From assembly GCA_964388455.1 (NCBI GenBank), contig CAYMAN010000015.1, forward strand, positions 1-50,712: a DNA stretch of 50,712 nt, given 5' to 3'. A program made the position numbers and the translations under genes. Below, in pieces: positions 1 through 7,440 of this stretch (within the stretch, counting starts at the first letter, position 1; every line of letters starts with the position of its first letter). The notes below the pieces were generated by a model. It saw nothing but the letters and a program-made list of their open reading frames with translations. It did not search any database and had not been told where the DNA came from. This DNA is from JBBRWO01 sp964388455 (GTDB lineage Bacteria; Actinomycetota; Coriobacteriia; Anaerosomatales; JAAXUF01).

Positions 1-205
1 GCTTGAGGGCCTTGAGCCCCCAGAACGTGAAGAACATGACGACGTCGAAGCCCATTGCGGCGGCTCCGGTGGCGATGATGAACGCGCCGAAGAGCCGATC
101 CATGTCGCCGCTCATGACCACCAGCGTCATCTTCTTTGGCCCCGGCTCATCACTCGCCGCGATGGCGCTCACCTGCTCAAGTGCCCGATCGGTTTCTGCG
201 CTCAC
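1..205 (-). CDS. DsrE/DsrF/DrsH-like family protein (partial, runs off left edge)
   Basis: The N-terminal 68 residues are visible. A short polar leader is followed by a hydrophobic beta strand (MTLVVMSGDMDRL), then a glycine/alanine helix (FGAFIIATGAAAMGF) and a second strand (DVVMFFTFWG). This order is typical of the DsrE/DrsH fold of small sulfur-handling proteins, often annotated as sulfur-carrier or peroxiredoxin-like. Translation starts at GTG 205-203, with GGAGG about ten bases upstream. It lies 59 bases downstream of an ArsR-type regulator in the same direction, so the two probably form one operon; a role in sulfide/persulfide handling is inferred from this pairing. Catalytic cysteines, if any, would be outside the window. 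Confidence 0.8.
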   Translation of the reverse strand, partial: MSAETDRALEQVSAIAASDEPGPKKMTLVVMSGDMDRLFGAFIIATGAAAMGFDVVMFFTFWGLKALK

Positions 206-264
206 TACTGATACCTCCAGTCGCTCAGGGACATGCACGCGTCAGGACCCCCGGCAGGGCCCGC

Positions 265-588
265 TTACTTCTCGGAAGCGTCCGCGGCGCGAGTACGCGC
301 ATCCATCGACTCCTGCATCACCTCGGTGATGAGGTCGAAGGCCTGGATGAGCTTGGGATTGGAGATCGAGTAGAAGGCGCGCGTTCCTTCTCGGCGGACG
401 TTGACCACGCCGTGAGTGCGCATGAGCGAAAGATGCTGGGAGATGTTGGCCTGCGCGATACCCGTGCGCTCGATGAGCTGGGTGACCGAGAGCTCCTCGT
501 CGCGCAGCGCGCCAAGGATCATCTGACGCTTGTCGTTCGCAAGCGTCTTGCAAAGCTCGGAGTGCAGGCAATAGAAGTCAGCGTCCAT
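265..588 (-). CDS. ArsR/SmtB-family transcriptional regulator
   Basis: A 107-residue protein with the compact winged-helix layout of ArsR regulators: an N-terminal helix (SELCKTLANDKRQMIL), a recognition region (SVTQLIERTGIAQANISQHLSLMRT), a beta wing (GVVNVRREGTRAFYSI) and a C-terminal helix. Cys7 near the N-terminus is the only cysteine besides Cys13, so a two-cysteine thiol or metal sensor using Cys7/Cys13 is possible but not proven. The start is supported by GGAGG before ATG 588. It heads a unit with the DsrE gene. Family knowledge says these are repressors released by metals or reactive sulfur; the DsrE neighbour favours a sulfur signal. Confidence 0.9.
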   Translation of the reverse strand: MDADFYCLHSELCKTLANDKRQMILGALRDEELSVTQLIERTGIAQANISQHLSLMRTHGVVNVRREGTRAFYSISNPKLIQAFDLITEVMQESMDARTRAADASEK

Positions 589-633
589 GAGGGGCCTCCG
601 GCAAGGCGTGAGTTCACGGGTCCAACATCTATC

Positions 634-661
634 AGTCTATGCGAATGTCTGCATATTGCAA
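634..661 (-). promoter_or_regulatory. Candidate promoter and ArsR operator
   Basis: Reading leftward, TTGCAA (661-656) and TAGACT (639-634) are separated by 16 bases, a plausible -35/-10 pair. The spacer and -10 overlap the interrupted palindrome TATGCGAATGTCTGCATA (638-655; arms TATGC/GCATA). A palindrome placed across the promoter of an ArsR gene is the usual arrangement for autorepression. Assignment is by inspection only. Confidence 0.5.
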
Positions 662-668
662 GATGCGG

Positions 669-1934
669 CTAGAGTCCCTCGCGCTCCACCGGACACGTCA
701 TGCAGTGACAGCCGCCGCGGCCCTTACCCAGTTGCGACCCGTCGACCTCGATGACTTCGATGCCGGCGTCGCGCAGGTTCTTGTTGGTGCGCACGTTATG
801 GGCGTAGGCCACCACGACCCCCGGCTCGAGCGCCACGACGTTGTTGGCGTCATCCCACTGTTCGCGCGCCGACTGAAACGAGTCACCGCCGGTCGGCACC
901 ACGCGCAACTCGCGCTGGCCGAGCGCGTCGGCGACGGCGGAGAGCAGGTCCTTCTCTTCGGTAACGTCGAAGGTGTCGCCCTTGTCGCCGGGTCGGATGC
1001 TGTAGACGGTCATGGCGTCGACGACCGGGGGATACAGTGTCACGGCGTCGCGATCGAGCATGCTGAACACGGTGTCGACGTGCATGTACGCGCGATCGAG
1101 CTGCATGCGACACGCGATGACCCGCTCGGCGGCGCCGGAGGTGAACAGCGAGCGCGCGATGTGCTCGACCATGCGGCCCGTGGAGCGCTCTCCCATGCCG
1201 ACCAGCACCGTGCCGTTGCCGATGACCATGACGTCGCCGCCCTCAAGCGACGCGCCGTGCCCGAAGTCCTCGACCGCGAAGCGCTCGGAGTCACCTGCGG
1301 GCGGATACCAGAACTTGAACTCGCGGTCCGCGAAGAAGGGATGGTGGCGGTAGATGGTCGAGGTGTTGGCGACCTCAAGTCGTCGCGTGTGCCAGAACAA
1401 CGGCGGCAGCACCACACCGCCGAACAGCCACGCGCTGGAGTCACGCGTGAACATGGAGTTGGGCAGCGGGGGCAGGACGAACGAGTTGGGCTCGGCAAGC
1501 ACCGCACCCAGGGAGTGGCGCGTGATGCGCGCGAGGTCGAGGCCATCGAGCTCCGAGATGAGCAGACCGCCGATGAGCGCCTGGGCCAGCCGTTCCGCCG
1601 AGAGACTGAAGAGCCACGCGCTCAGCTCATCGACCAGCGAAAGGCCGACGGTGTAGGAGGACACAGCGCGCTCGACGATGTAGCTGCGAGCCTCCGGTGA
1701 GGCCGCGATCGCCTCGGCGAGCATGTCTTGGACGTAGAGGACTTCGACGCCGTGGTCGCGCAAGACGTCTGTGAACGCATCGTGTTGCGCGACAGCCTTC
1801 TCGACCCAGACGACGTCGTCGTAGAGAAACTCCGTGCGATTCTGGGGCGTCAGGCGTTCAAGGCACAGCCCTGGCCGATGGACGAGCACCTTGCGCAGCT
1901 TGCCGACTTCCGAATACACGCCGAGCTGTCCCAT
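669..1934 (-). CDS. arcA: Arginine deiminase
   Basis: Hydrolyses L-arginine to citrulline and ammonia, the first step of the arginine deiminase pathway, in the cytoplasm. The 421-residue length matches the family. The guanidine-modifying-enzyme signatures occur in order: MFTRDSSAWLFGG, the acidic ASLEGGDVMVIG, the histidine motif YMHVDTVFSMLD, and the C-terminal GRGGCHCMTCP, whose Cys411 aligns with the catalytic cysteine of the Pseudomonas enzyme (GGGHCMTCP). The start is set at ATG 1934, which begins MGQLGVYSEVGKLRKVLVH and follows GGAG; a longer upstream reading exists but lacks family similarity. No arcB or arcC is present here, so downstream steps are encoded elsewhere. It is divergent from the PLP enzyme at 2039. 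Confidence 0.96.
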   Translation of the reverse strand: MGQLGVYSEVGKLRKVLVHRPGLCLERLTPQNRTEFLYDDVVWVEKAVAQHDAFTDVLRDHGVEVLYVQDMLAEAIAASPEARSYIVERAVSSYTVGLSLVDELSAWLFSLSAERLAQALIGGLLISELDGLDLARITRHSLGAVLAEPNSFVLPPLPNSMFTRDSSAWLFGGVVLPPLFWHTRRLEVANTSTIYRHHPFFADREFKFWYPPAGDSERFAVEDFGHGASLEGGDVMVIGNGTVLVGMGERSTGRMVEHIARSLFTSGAAERVIACRMQLDRAYMHVDTVFSMLDRDAVTLYPPVVDAMTVYSIRPGDKGDTFDVTEEKDLLSAVADALGQRELRVVPTGGDSFQSAREQWDDANNVVALEPGVVVAYAHNVRTNKNLRDAGIEVIEVDGSQLGKGRGGCHCMTCPVEREGL

Positions 1935-2038
1935 GTGATCTCCTCGAGAAACACGCGCGATGGCATAGCGGTATCGTATCGTTCGACAGGCAAACCGTAT
2001 ATGCACCTGCTGCTCGTACCGATGCTCAGGAGTCTTGA

Positions 2039-3493
2039 ATGGACGCACTCGTGGGAACATACGCGCCATCGGATGTCGCTCAGGCGTTCGCCGCATTCTC
2101 AGCCAGCGAACCGGGATACGTCGATACGGTCGTGCTGGATGAGCTGCGCAAATCAGACTACGAGCGGCTGGACCGGCTCGGCCACGTGTATCTCGACTAC
2201 ACGGGAGGCGGGCTGTATGCGACCTCGCAGATCCGGCGCCACATGGCCTTGCTCGAGGATCACGTACTGGGCAATCCGCACTCGGACAACCCGACCTCCA
2301 TGGCCAGCACGCACTTTGTCGAGGAGGCACGCGCTGCGGTTCTGGCGTTCTTCTCGGCTGATCCTGCCGAGTACGACGTGGTGTTCACAGCGAATGCGAG
2401 CGGGGCGCTCAAGCTCGTGGGCGAGTCGTACCCGTTCTGCGAGGGCGGTCGTTTCCTGCTCACGTACGACAACCACAACTCCGTCAACGGCATCCGCGAG
2501 TTCGCGGGGCGTGCCGGGGCCTCGGTCACCTACCTGCCGGTCGGCGATCCTGAGCTGCGCCTCGACCCGGCGATGGTCACGGCCGAGTTGCAGACCGCGG
2601 GCAGCGGATGCGACCTCTTCGCGTTCCCGGCGCAATCAAACTTCAGCGGCGTACGGCATCCGCTGGAAATGATCGAGGAGGCGCACGCCCTGGGTTGGGA
2701 TGTCCTGCTGGACTGCGCTGCCTTCGCGCCGACCAATCGGCTGGATCTGTCGGTCATCAAGCCGGACTTCGTGCCACTGTCGTTTTACAAGATGTTCGGC
2801 TACCCCACCGGCGTCGGAGCGCTCATCGTCCGCCGAGAGAAGCTGCCCAAGTTGCACCGGCCGTGGTTCGCCGGCGGCACGATCACACTCGCGTCGGTGC
2901 AAGGCGCCGGTTGGCACCACCTCGCTTCCGGACACGTCGGCTTCGAGGACGGCACCGTCGACTACTTGGGGCTGCCAGCGGTTCACATCGGGCTCGACCA
3001 CCTCTCGGCCGTCGGAATCGAGGTGATCCACCAGCGGGTCGCCTCGCTGTCTCGCTGGCTGTTGGGCGAGATGACCGCAGCGACACACAGCGACGGATCG
3101 CCGCTGGTGCGTATCTTCGGCCCGACCACCACAGAGAGCCGCGGCGCCACGATCGCGTTCTACCTGCTGGCCCCCAACGGCACGCCCTACGACGTCGACG
3201 CCATGGAGCTTCTCGCCGGCCGCCAACTCATCTCGCTGCGCACCGGCTGCTTCTGCAATCCAGGCGATGGCGAGGTCGCCCACCGCATCACCCGCGACGA
3301 CATGGCCGAGTGCTTCACGGAGCGTGCGAAGCCGGTCACATTCACCGAGTGCCACGACATCATCCGAGACACCACCGGCAAAATGCCCAACACCATGCGC
3401 GTCTCGATGGGCCTAGCGTCCAACTTCGCCGATGTGTACCGACTGATGGAGTTCATCGCCGGATTTCGGGACGTACCATTGAGCGCCATCTGA
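2039..3493 (+). CDS. PLP-dependent class V aminotransferase, molybdenum-cofactor-sulfurase-like
   Basis: A 484-residue protein with the fold-type I, class V (cysteine desulfurase) pattern. It has YLDYTGGGLYATSQ at about residues 58-71, the motif NASGALKLVGE, the histidine segment DNHNSVNGIREFA, the acidic DCAAFAPTNRLDLS and the PLP lysine in SFYKMFGYPTGVGAL. A C-terminal cysteine motif LRTGCFCNPG resembles the sulfur-accepting loop of eukaryotic Moco sulfurase (MOCOS) N-terminal domains. Family knowledge suggests cysteine desulfuration with transfer to an acceptor. No MOSC domain is attached. ATG 2039 follows AGGAG. A Mo-pterin lipoprotein lies 31 kb away, but no direct link is visible. A different class V enzyme activity remains possible. 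Confidence 0.82.
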   Translation: MDALVGTYAPSDVAQAFAAFSASEPGYVDTVVLDELRKSDYERLDRLGHVYLDYTGGGLYATSQIRRHMALLEDHVLGNPHSDNPTSMASTHFVEEARAAVLAFFSADPAEYDVVFTANASGALKLVGESYPFCEGGRFLLTYDNHNSVNGIREFAGRAGASVTYLPVGDPELRLDPAMVTAELQTAGSGCDLFAFPAQSNFSGVRHPLEMIEEAHALGWDVLLDCAAFAPTNRLDLSVIKPDFVPLSFYKMFGYPTGVGALIVRREKLPKLHRPWFAGGTITLASVQGAGWHHLASGHVGFEDGTVDYLGLPAVHIGLDHLSAVGIEVIHQRVASLSRWLLGEMTAATHSDGSPLVRIFGPTTTESRGATIAFYLLAPNGTPYDVDAMELLAGRQLISLRTGCFCNPGDGEVAHRITRDDMAECFTERAKPVTFTECHDIIRDTTGKMPNTMRVSMGLASNFADVYRLMEFIAGFRDVPLSAI

Positions 3494-3607
3494 GTGTCCC
3501 TGAACTCGGCACGCCGACTTGCGTCTGGGCCGACGGACTCGAATGGGCCGACGAGTGGATGGCACAGCGGCCGACAATTGCGTCGGCACGCTGCACCACC
3601 CACATGG

Positions 3608-4507
3608 CTACCAGCCGATAGGACCTTCGTCGGCCACAAACGGCAGCTTCTGCGGCTTGCCACTCGCGACGTCGACGATCCACAGGGAACCGTCGTCTGC
3701 GCTGCGAAACGCCACGTTCGCACCATCCGCCGAGAGCACCGGTACCGTTGGCGTCAGCTTCCGCGTTTCAGTGAGCTCGCGGAGCTCTCCCTGCTCTCGA
3801 TCGAAGACCCAGACGCTCAGGTCCTCTGAGGACTGCCCTCCCACGAAGCACAGCACAGTTCCTTGCGGGGAGAGATCGGGCGAGAAGATGAGGTCGAGTT
3901 TGGTCGGCACCGCACTCTCTCCCTCCCCATCCGCCAACATCAGCACCGATGGGCTCTGCGTGTTGCCCACGTAGGCGATGAGCTCACCGCGTGAGTCGAT
4001 ATCGAACTCGCCGTTGAAGCTCGAATCCAGCGCCCGAATCATTGCTTCCGAGGACGGCGGTGACGCACTCATCAACACCGTGTTCGGGTCACCGAACACG
4101 GTGAACCACACGGCATCCGCCTGGTTGAGATACCGAATGAGTCCGAGCGTGCCGGCATCGTCGAAGCGCCGCAACTTGGTGAGCTCGCCCGCGCCCGGCA
4201 GATACCACGAGACATCGGCTGACGACTCCCTGGGCTTGTCCCGGACCAGAAGCCCACCGCCATTTGCGCCGGTTCCGACCGCCTGGACGGTACCTGGCGT
4301 GTCTGTCTTCTCGGCCTTCCCGTTTCGAATCACCATCAGTTGTCCGTCGGCAACGAAAGCCAGGCCCTCTGCCGCCGTTGGCACGCTGGTCCCGACCTCA
4401 GTGTCAGCGGGCTCCGGTGTCGGGCTCTCAGTTGTCGATGTGCAACCGGACAGTGCGCAGGCTAGCAGTACCGCACTCACACAGGTGAGCCAAGATCGCA
4501 TAGTCAT
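3608..4507 (-). CDS. Lipoprotein with TolB-like beta-propeller repeats
   Basis: Predicted 299 residues. An N-terminal signal (MRSWLTCVSAVLLACALSGC) ends in the lipobox LSGC, so the protein is probably anchored to the outer face of the membrane, followed by a Ser/Thr/Pro/Glu linker. The body contains repeated short strands ending in patterns such as SPDLSPQGTVLCFVGG and LSADGANVAFRSADDGSLW, which resemble WD40/TolB-type propeller blades. No catalytic motif is seen. Start ATG 4507 is preferred because AAGAAGGGA lies just upstream; a GTG at 4534 overlapping the previous stop is an alternative. It is the last gene of the leftward exported-protein operon beginning at 7214. Confidence 0.72.
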   Translation of the reverse strand: MTMRSWLTCVSAVLLACALSGCTSTTESPTPEPADTEVGTSVPTAAEGLAFVADGQLMVIRNGKAEKTDTPGTVQAVGTGANGGGLLVRDKPRESSADVSWYLPGAGELTKLRRFDDAGTLGLIRYLNQADAVWFTVFGDPNTVLMSASPPSSEAMIRALDSSFNGEFDIDSRGELIAYVGNTQSPSVLMLADGEGESAVPTKLDLIFSPDLSPQGTVLCFVGGQSSEDLSVWVFDREQGELRELTETRKLTPTVPVLSADGANVAFRSADDGSLWIVDVASGKPQKLPFVADEGPIGW

Positions 4508-4530
4508 GTACCGGTCCCTTCTTTGACCGC

Positions 4531-5649
4531 TCACTGGATCGTGTTCCCAAAGGCGATCAGTGCTTCGCCCGAGACGTTACCTTCGACACTGATGAGAATG
4601 TCCCTGCGTGCGAGCGTGAGCTGGCCACCGCTCGCATCGCCGTAGAGCAGCGCTCGCCGGCCATCCACGTCGACCTCGCGCGGAGCATCCGGTTCATCGG
4701 AGTCGACCGGGTACATCGTGTCGCCAAGACCTGGACGTGAGGTCTGAGTGATCAACAGCGAACTCGCTCCATCACTCAGCAGTGTCACGAACGCCGCCTC
4801 GGGCTCGCGGTCTCCCGCCGAGACCCGCGGGTCGCAGTAGCCCTGCTCCGCGACCGTATAACCCGCGGGAACTCTGAGCATCACCGGCTCGAAACCGAGC
4901 GCAGCCCAAGCATCACCAGCAGACTTCACAGGCCGAAAACCCAGGTCCTCGACCACCGTGCGTTCCACCGTTCCCAACGATGCCACCGCGAAGTCGGCAT
5001 CCGTGACCACGGGATCCGCCTCAAAAGAGTCGAAGTTCACTTCACGCACCACCGTCTCCCCCGACACCTCGCGCTCTCGAACCGGCAGGCCGCTCTGCAC
5101 ATCCGTCCACACGAACCGATTGGGCGCCAGTTCCAGCTTGTGGGCGTTCTTCCCCCCGATGCGCTCTGAACCGACCACCCGGAGCGAAGTCGCATCGGCC
5201 ACAGATCGGACCGTCTCACCAAGCGCGTTGTCCATCTCAACACCAAACGTGGGTCGCACGCCCTTCATGACGTGCAGTACCGGCTTGCCACCCTCATCGA
5301 TCCGCCTTGTGTAGAGGGTGTCCCCGGATCTGATCGTCGCCGAGACCACCTCGCGGCCGCGGTCATCCCGCTCGCGGACCACCACTCGGTATTCGCCCGG
5401 CTGACGCACGGTGATCTCGGTGCGAACGACGGACTTGGTGCCGTCCGATCCGTTCTCGGTCTCGACGTACTTGGCACGCCACGAATGCCGCGTGCGCAGC
5501 GCTCTCACGCACCGTTCGCGGGCCTCGTCCGCATTCGCGGCGGTGGGACCTGCAAGCGTCACAACCATCACGGTTGCCGTCGAAGCTACCAGCACCGCAG
5601 CGAGACCCACGGCGAGACCATGCCTCCATGTAACGACTCTCATCCTCAT
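4531..5649 (-). CDS. Exported LolA/RseB-fold-like protein with C-terminal DUF4367-like region
   Basis: About 372 residues. The N-terminus has a twin basic patch and hydrophobic segment (GLAVGLAAVLVASTATVMVV) typical of a signal or single membrane anchor. Residues roughly 40-220 read as an extended beta sheet (GEYRVVVRERDDRGREVVS, NRFVWTDVQSGLPVRE, REVNFDSFEADPV) like the LolA / MucB-RseB lipoprotein-carrier fold. The C-terminal third (LGFEPVMLRVPAGYTV ... LLITQTSRPG) resembles DUF4367-type extracytoplasmic domains. In Gram-positive bacteria such proteins often accompany envelope sensing, but no anti-sigma domain is seen. ATG 5649 follows GGGGTG; GTG 5652 is equally possible. It sits 7 bases after the membrane protein and 23 bases before the lipoprotein. 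Confidence 0.68.
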   Translation of the reverse strand: MRMRVVTWRHGLAVGLAAVLVASTATVMVVTLAGPTAANADEARERCVRALRTRHSWRAKYVETENGSDGTKSVVRTEITVRQPGEYRVVVRERDDRGREVVSATIRSGDTLYTRRIDEGGKPVLHVMKGVRPTFGVEMDNALGETVRSVADATSLRVVGSERIGGKNAHKLELAPNRFVWTDVQSGLPVREREVSGETVVREVNFDSFEADPVVTDADFAVASLGTVERTVVEDLGFRPVKSAGDAWAALGFEPVMLRVPAGYTVAEQGYCDPRVSAGDREPEAAFVTLLSDGASSLLITQTSRPGLGDTMYPVDSDEPDAPREVDVDGRRALLYGDASGGQLTLARRDILISVEGNVSGEALIAFGNTIQ

Positions 5650-5656
5650 CACCCCA

Positions 5657-6574
5657 TCAATCCCGGCTCGCGGCCGAGATGTCGTTTGCCTTCCTTGTCC
5701 AGTACGCCGCCCGCATCGGGCGTCCTTGTGCCACTTCTATCCGCGCAAGTGCTATCGCCCCGTCCGAACCGATCCAGCTCTGAATCCCATCGTCGCGACC
5801 ACGGATGATCGACACCGCCTCTCGATAATGCCGCGTTGCCTTGCGTGATCCCCCGAGACGCTCCCAGCATCTGGCCCTGCTGTACTCCGCGTATGCGACT
5901 CCCGGCACTGCTGCGCCGTTGAACGATTCGCCGAAGTCGAGCCAGCGACGCTCCGCGTCCGCATCATCGCCGGATGCCTCCGCGGCCATCGCGCCGATCC
6001 GTATCGCCTCCGATCGCCATCGTGAGTACGGGTGCGCGGCCAGAAAGCTCTCTGCTTTTGGCACCACACGCGGTGAGAGATGAGGAGTGTCGCTCTGCGA
6101 GACCAGAGCGAAGAACTCGCGCTCCGCTCGCACACAGTCAGCCAGCTGAAGCGTCAGCACGGCCGCTGCGACAATCACCACACCACCCACCGCCAGTCGC
6201 CCCCAGCGCAACCGGCGCGAGCGGAACACCACTGCCGCCCCAGTGGCCAGCGCACAAGCCGCAAGTGGTGCCACAAGCGCGGTCAGCAGGCCCGGGTCCG
6301 GCGGCCCGATGCCGTTGCGGCCCAAGAACCCGCTCGCATGCGACGCGATGCCAACGGCCATCGTCCACGGCAGAAGTGCCGTCAGCGCGACGATGCGATA
6401 CGCATTCCCGGCCTTCACCGCCTCGCCGTACACGAGGTAGCGCGGAAGCAGGAGAACCCCGACCGCCAGCGCAGCCTGTCCCCACACCACACCCGCTAGT
6501 GCCACGCCGAGCGCCCGTCGAGCCCATACCGGTATCACTATCCAGGCGCCGGCTGCTCGGCTAGTAGACGACAC
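5657..6574 (-). CDS. Four-helix membrane protein with C-terminal TPR-like helices
   Basis: Function not recognised. After a short basic leader the protein has four hydrophobic stretches: ALGVALAGVVWGQAALAVGV, YRIVALTALLPWTMAVGIAS, LLTALVAPLAACALATGAAV and LAVGGVVIVAAAVLTLQL. It then has about 150 mainly helical residues rich in Ala/Arg/Glu with tyrosine and tryptophan at helix ends (YSRARCWERLGGSRKATRHY), reminiscent of tetratricopeptide repeats, probably a soluble interaction domain. The start is uncertain: GTG 6574 overlaps the upstream stop by 14 bases, and GTG 6538 is the alternative; neither has a strong ribosome binding site. It lies between a C39-like peptidase gene and a LolA-like gene, so a role in handling exported products is possible. 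Confidence 0.6.
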   Translation of the reverse strand: MSSTSRAAGAWIVIPVWARRALGVALAGVVWGQAALAVGVLLLPRYLVYGEAVKAGNAYRIVALTALLPWTMAVGIASHASGFLGRNGIGPPDPGLLTALVAPLAACALATGAAVVFRSRRLRWGRLAVGGVVIVAAAVLTLQLADCVRAEREFFALVSQSDTPHLSPRVVPKAESFLAAHPYSRWRSEAIRIGAMAAEASGDDADAERRWLDFGESFNGAAVPGVAYAEYSRARCWERLGGSRKATRHYREAVSIIRGRDDGIQSWIGSDGAIALARIEVAQGRPMRAAYWTRKANDISAASRD

Positions 6575-7214
6575 CTTGGCTACCCCAGTTCTTGTAGTAC
6601 ATCGTCTTCCAGAAGTTGGTCGCACTGGTGTTGTGGTAGCCGTAGTGGCTCGCGTCGTAGTGCGGATCCCAGTAGTAGATGCTCGATGAGCTCGTGGTGT
6701 AGTTGTAGCCGCGGATCACGATGTAGTGACCGCCTCTTGCCGTTCCGGTGTACGTGGGAAGCCCCGGCGAATACTGCCCCAGTGAGTTGGTGTACGGATA
6801 CGGATTCACGCACGGGATGCCGAGGTATCCCTTGTCGACGCAGTACTGAGCAACACTCTTCATGCTGCTGACAGAGCCGATTCCGCTTCGAGCCACGTGT
6901 ACGTAGTCGAAGCCGCTGATGTACCCGTTCAGCACCCCGGGGATCTTCTCGATCGCCACTGCCGATCCGTCGTTCTTGCCCACTCCGTACTTGGTCGCAA
7001 GCGTGCTCTGCGCGATGTTCTTGCCGAGCTTGTGCAGCACGGCGTGCGTGCTCGCCACGCCGCACCAGTTGGTGTAGTCCTGCTGTCCGCACGACGTGGT
7101 GCACGGAACCGTCAAATAGCGCGAACCGTTCGTGTAGGCCAGCGCAGGTCCCACGGTACCCGCGCCAACCACCGCAGCAATCGCAGCGACAGCCATGAGT
7201 CGTCTGAATCTCAT
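6561..7214 (-). CDS. Secreted C39-like cysteine peptidase family protein
   Basis: A 217-residue protein with a signal peptide (MRFRRLMAVAAIAAVVGAGT, cleavage probably after ALA at residue 26). The papain-like triad of the C39/BtrH-like fold can be traced: Gln44/Gln45 and Cys51 in GQQDYTNWCGVASTHAVL, His163 in GGHYIVIRGYN, and Asp183 in YYWDPHY. Three further cysteines (Cys38, Cys42 and Cys125/135) may form disulfides outside the cell. ATG 7214 follows GGGGAGG. Family members are extracytoplasmic peptidases or amidases of unknown substrate. It is the first gene of the operon running left to 3608. Confidence 0.75.
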   Translation of the reverse strand: MRFRRLMAVAAIAAVVGAGTVGPALAYTNGSRYLTVPCTTSCGQQDYTNWCGVASTHAVLHKLGKNIAQSTLATKYGVGKNDGSAVAIEKIPGVLNGYISGFDYVHVARSGIGSVSSMKSVAQYCVDKGYLGIPCVNPYPYTNSLGQYSPGLPTYTGTARGGHYIVIRGYNYTTSSSSIYYWDPHYDASHYGYHNTSATNFWKTMYYKNWGSQGVVY

Positions 7215-7440
7215 CCTCGCATCCTCCCCCCGAAGCCACTCGACAGTGACACGCGCCGGCACCGAGGTGTTGCTTGAGCTCCCTCCCTGGCCTCGTTCGC
7301 ACGCGTGCCTCCATGCCGATAGAACCAGTGCGGCCTTACCGAGGCCTTACCGAGGACTTGCCGTCGGCGACGCAGACGCACATGCGTGCGAGCGCGCGAG
7401 CGCGACCAGCGTCAGAGAACCGTGCGTGCGAGTCGGTCGA
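7215..7440. other. Intergenic region upstream of the exported-protein operon
   Basis: No gene is supported here. The region must hold the promoter for the leftward operon starting at 7214, but no convincing -35/-10 pair stands out. It contains a perfect tandem repeat of GCCTTACCGAG (7333-7343 and 7344-7354) and a run of alternating GCGCGAG-type sequence at about 7386-7405. Confidence 0.5.
7333..7354. repeat. Tandem 11-bp direct repeat
   Basis: Two adjacent copies of GCCTTACCGAG, about 120 bases upstream of the C39-like peptidase start. It could be a regulator binding site or a simple slippage duplication. Confidence 0.6.

Noticed and set aside
669..2330. Arginine deiminase with a 130-residue N-terminal extension
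   Set aside because: The extension has arginine-rich shadow composition and overlaps the divergent gene; ATG 1934 has a ribosome binding site and matches the family start.
7333..7354. Start of a CRISPR-like array
   Set aside because: Only two adjacent 11-bp copies with no spacers.
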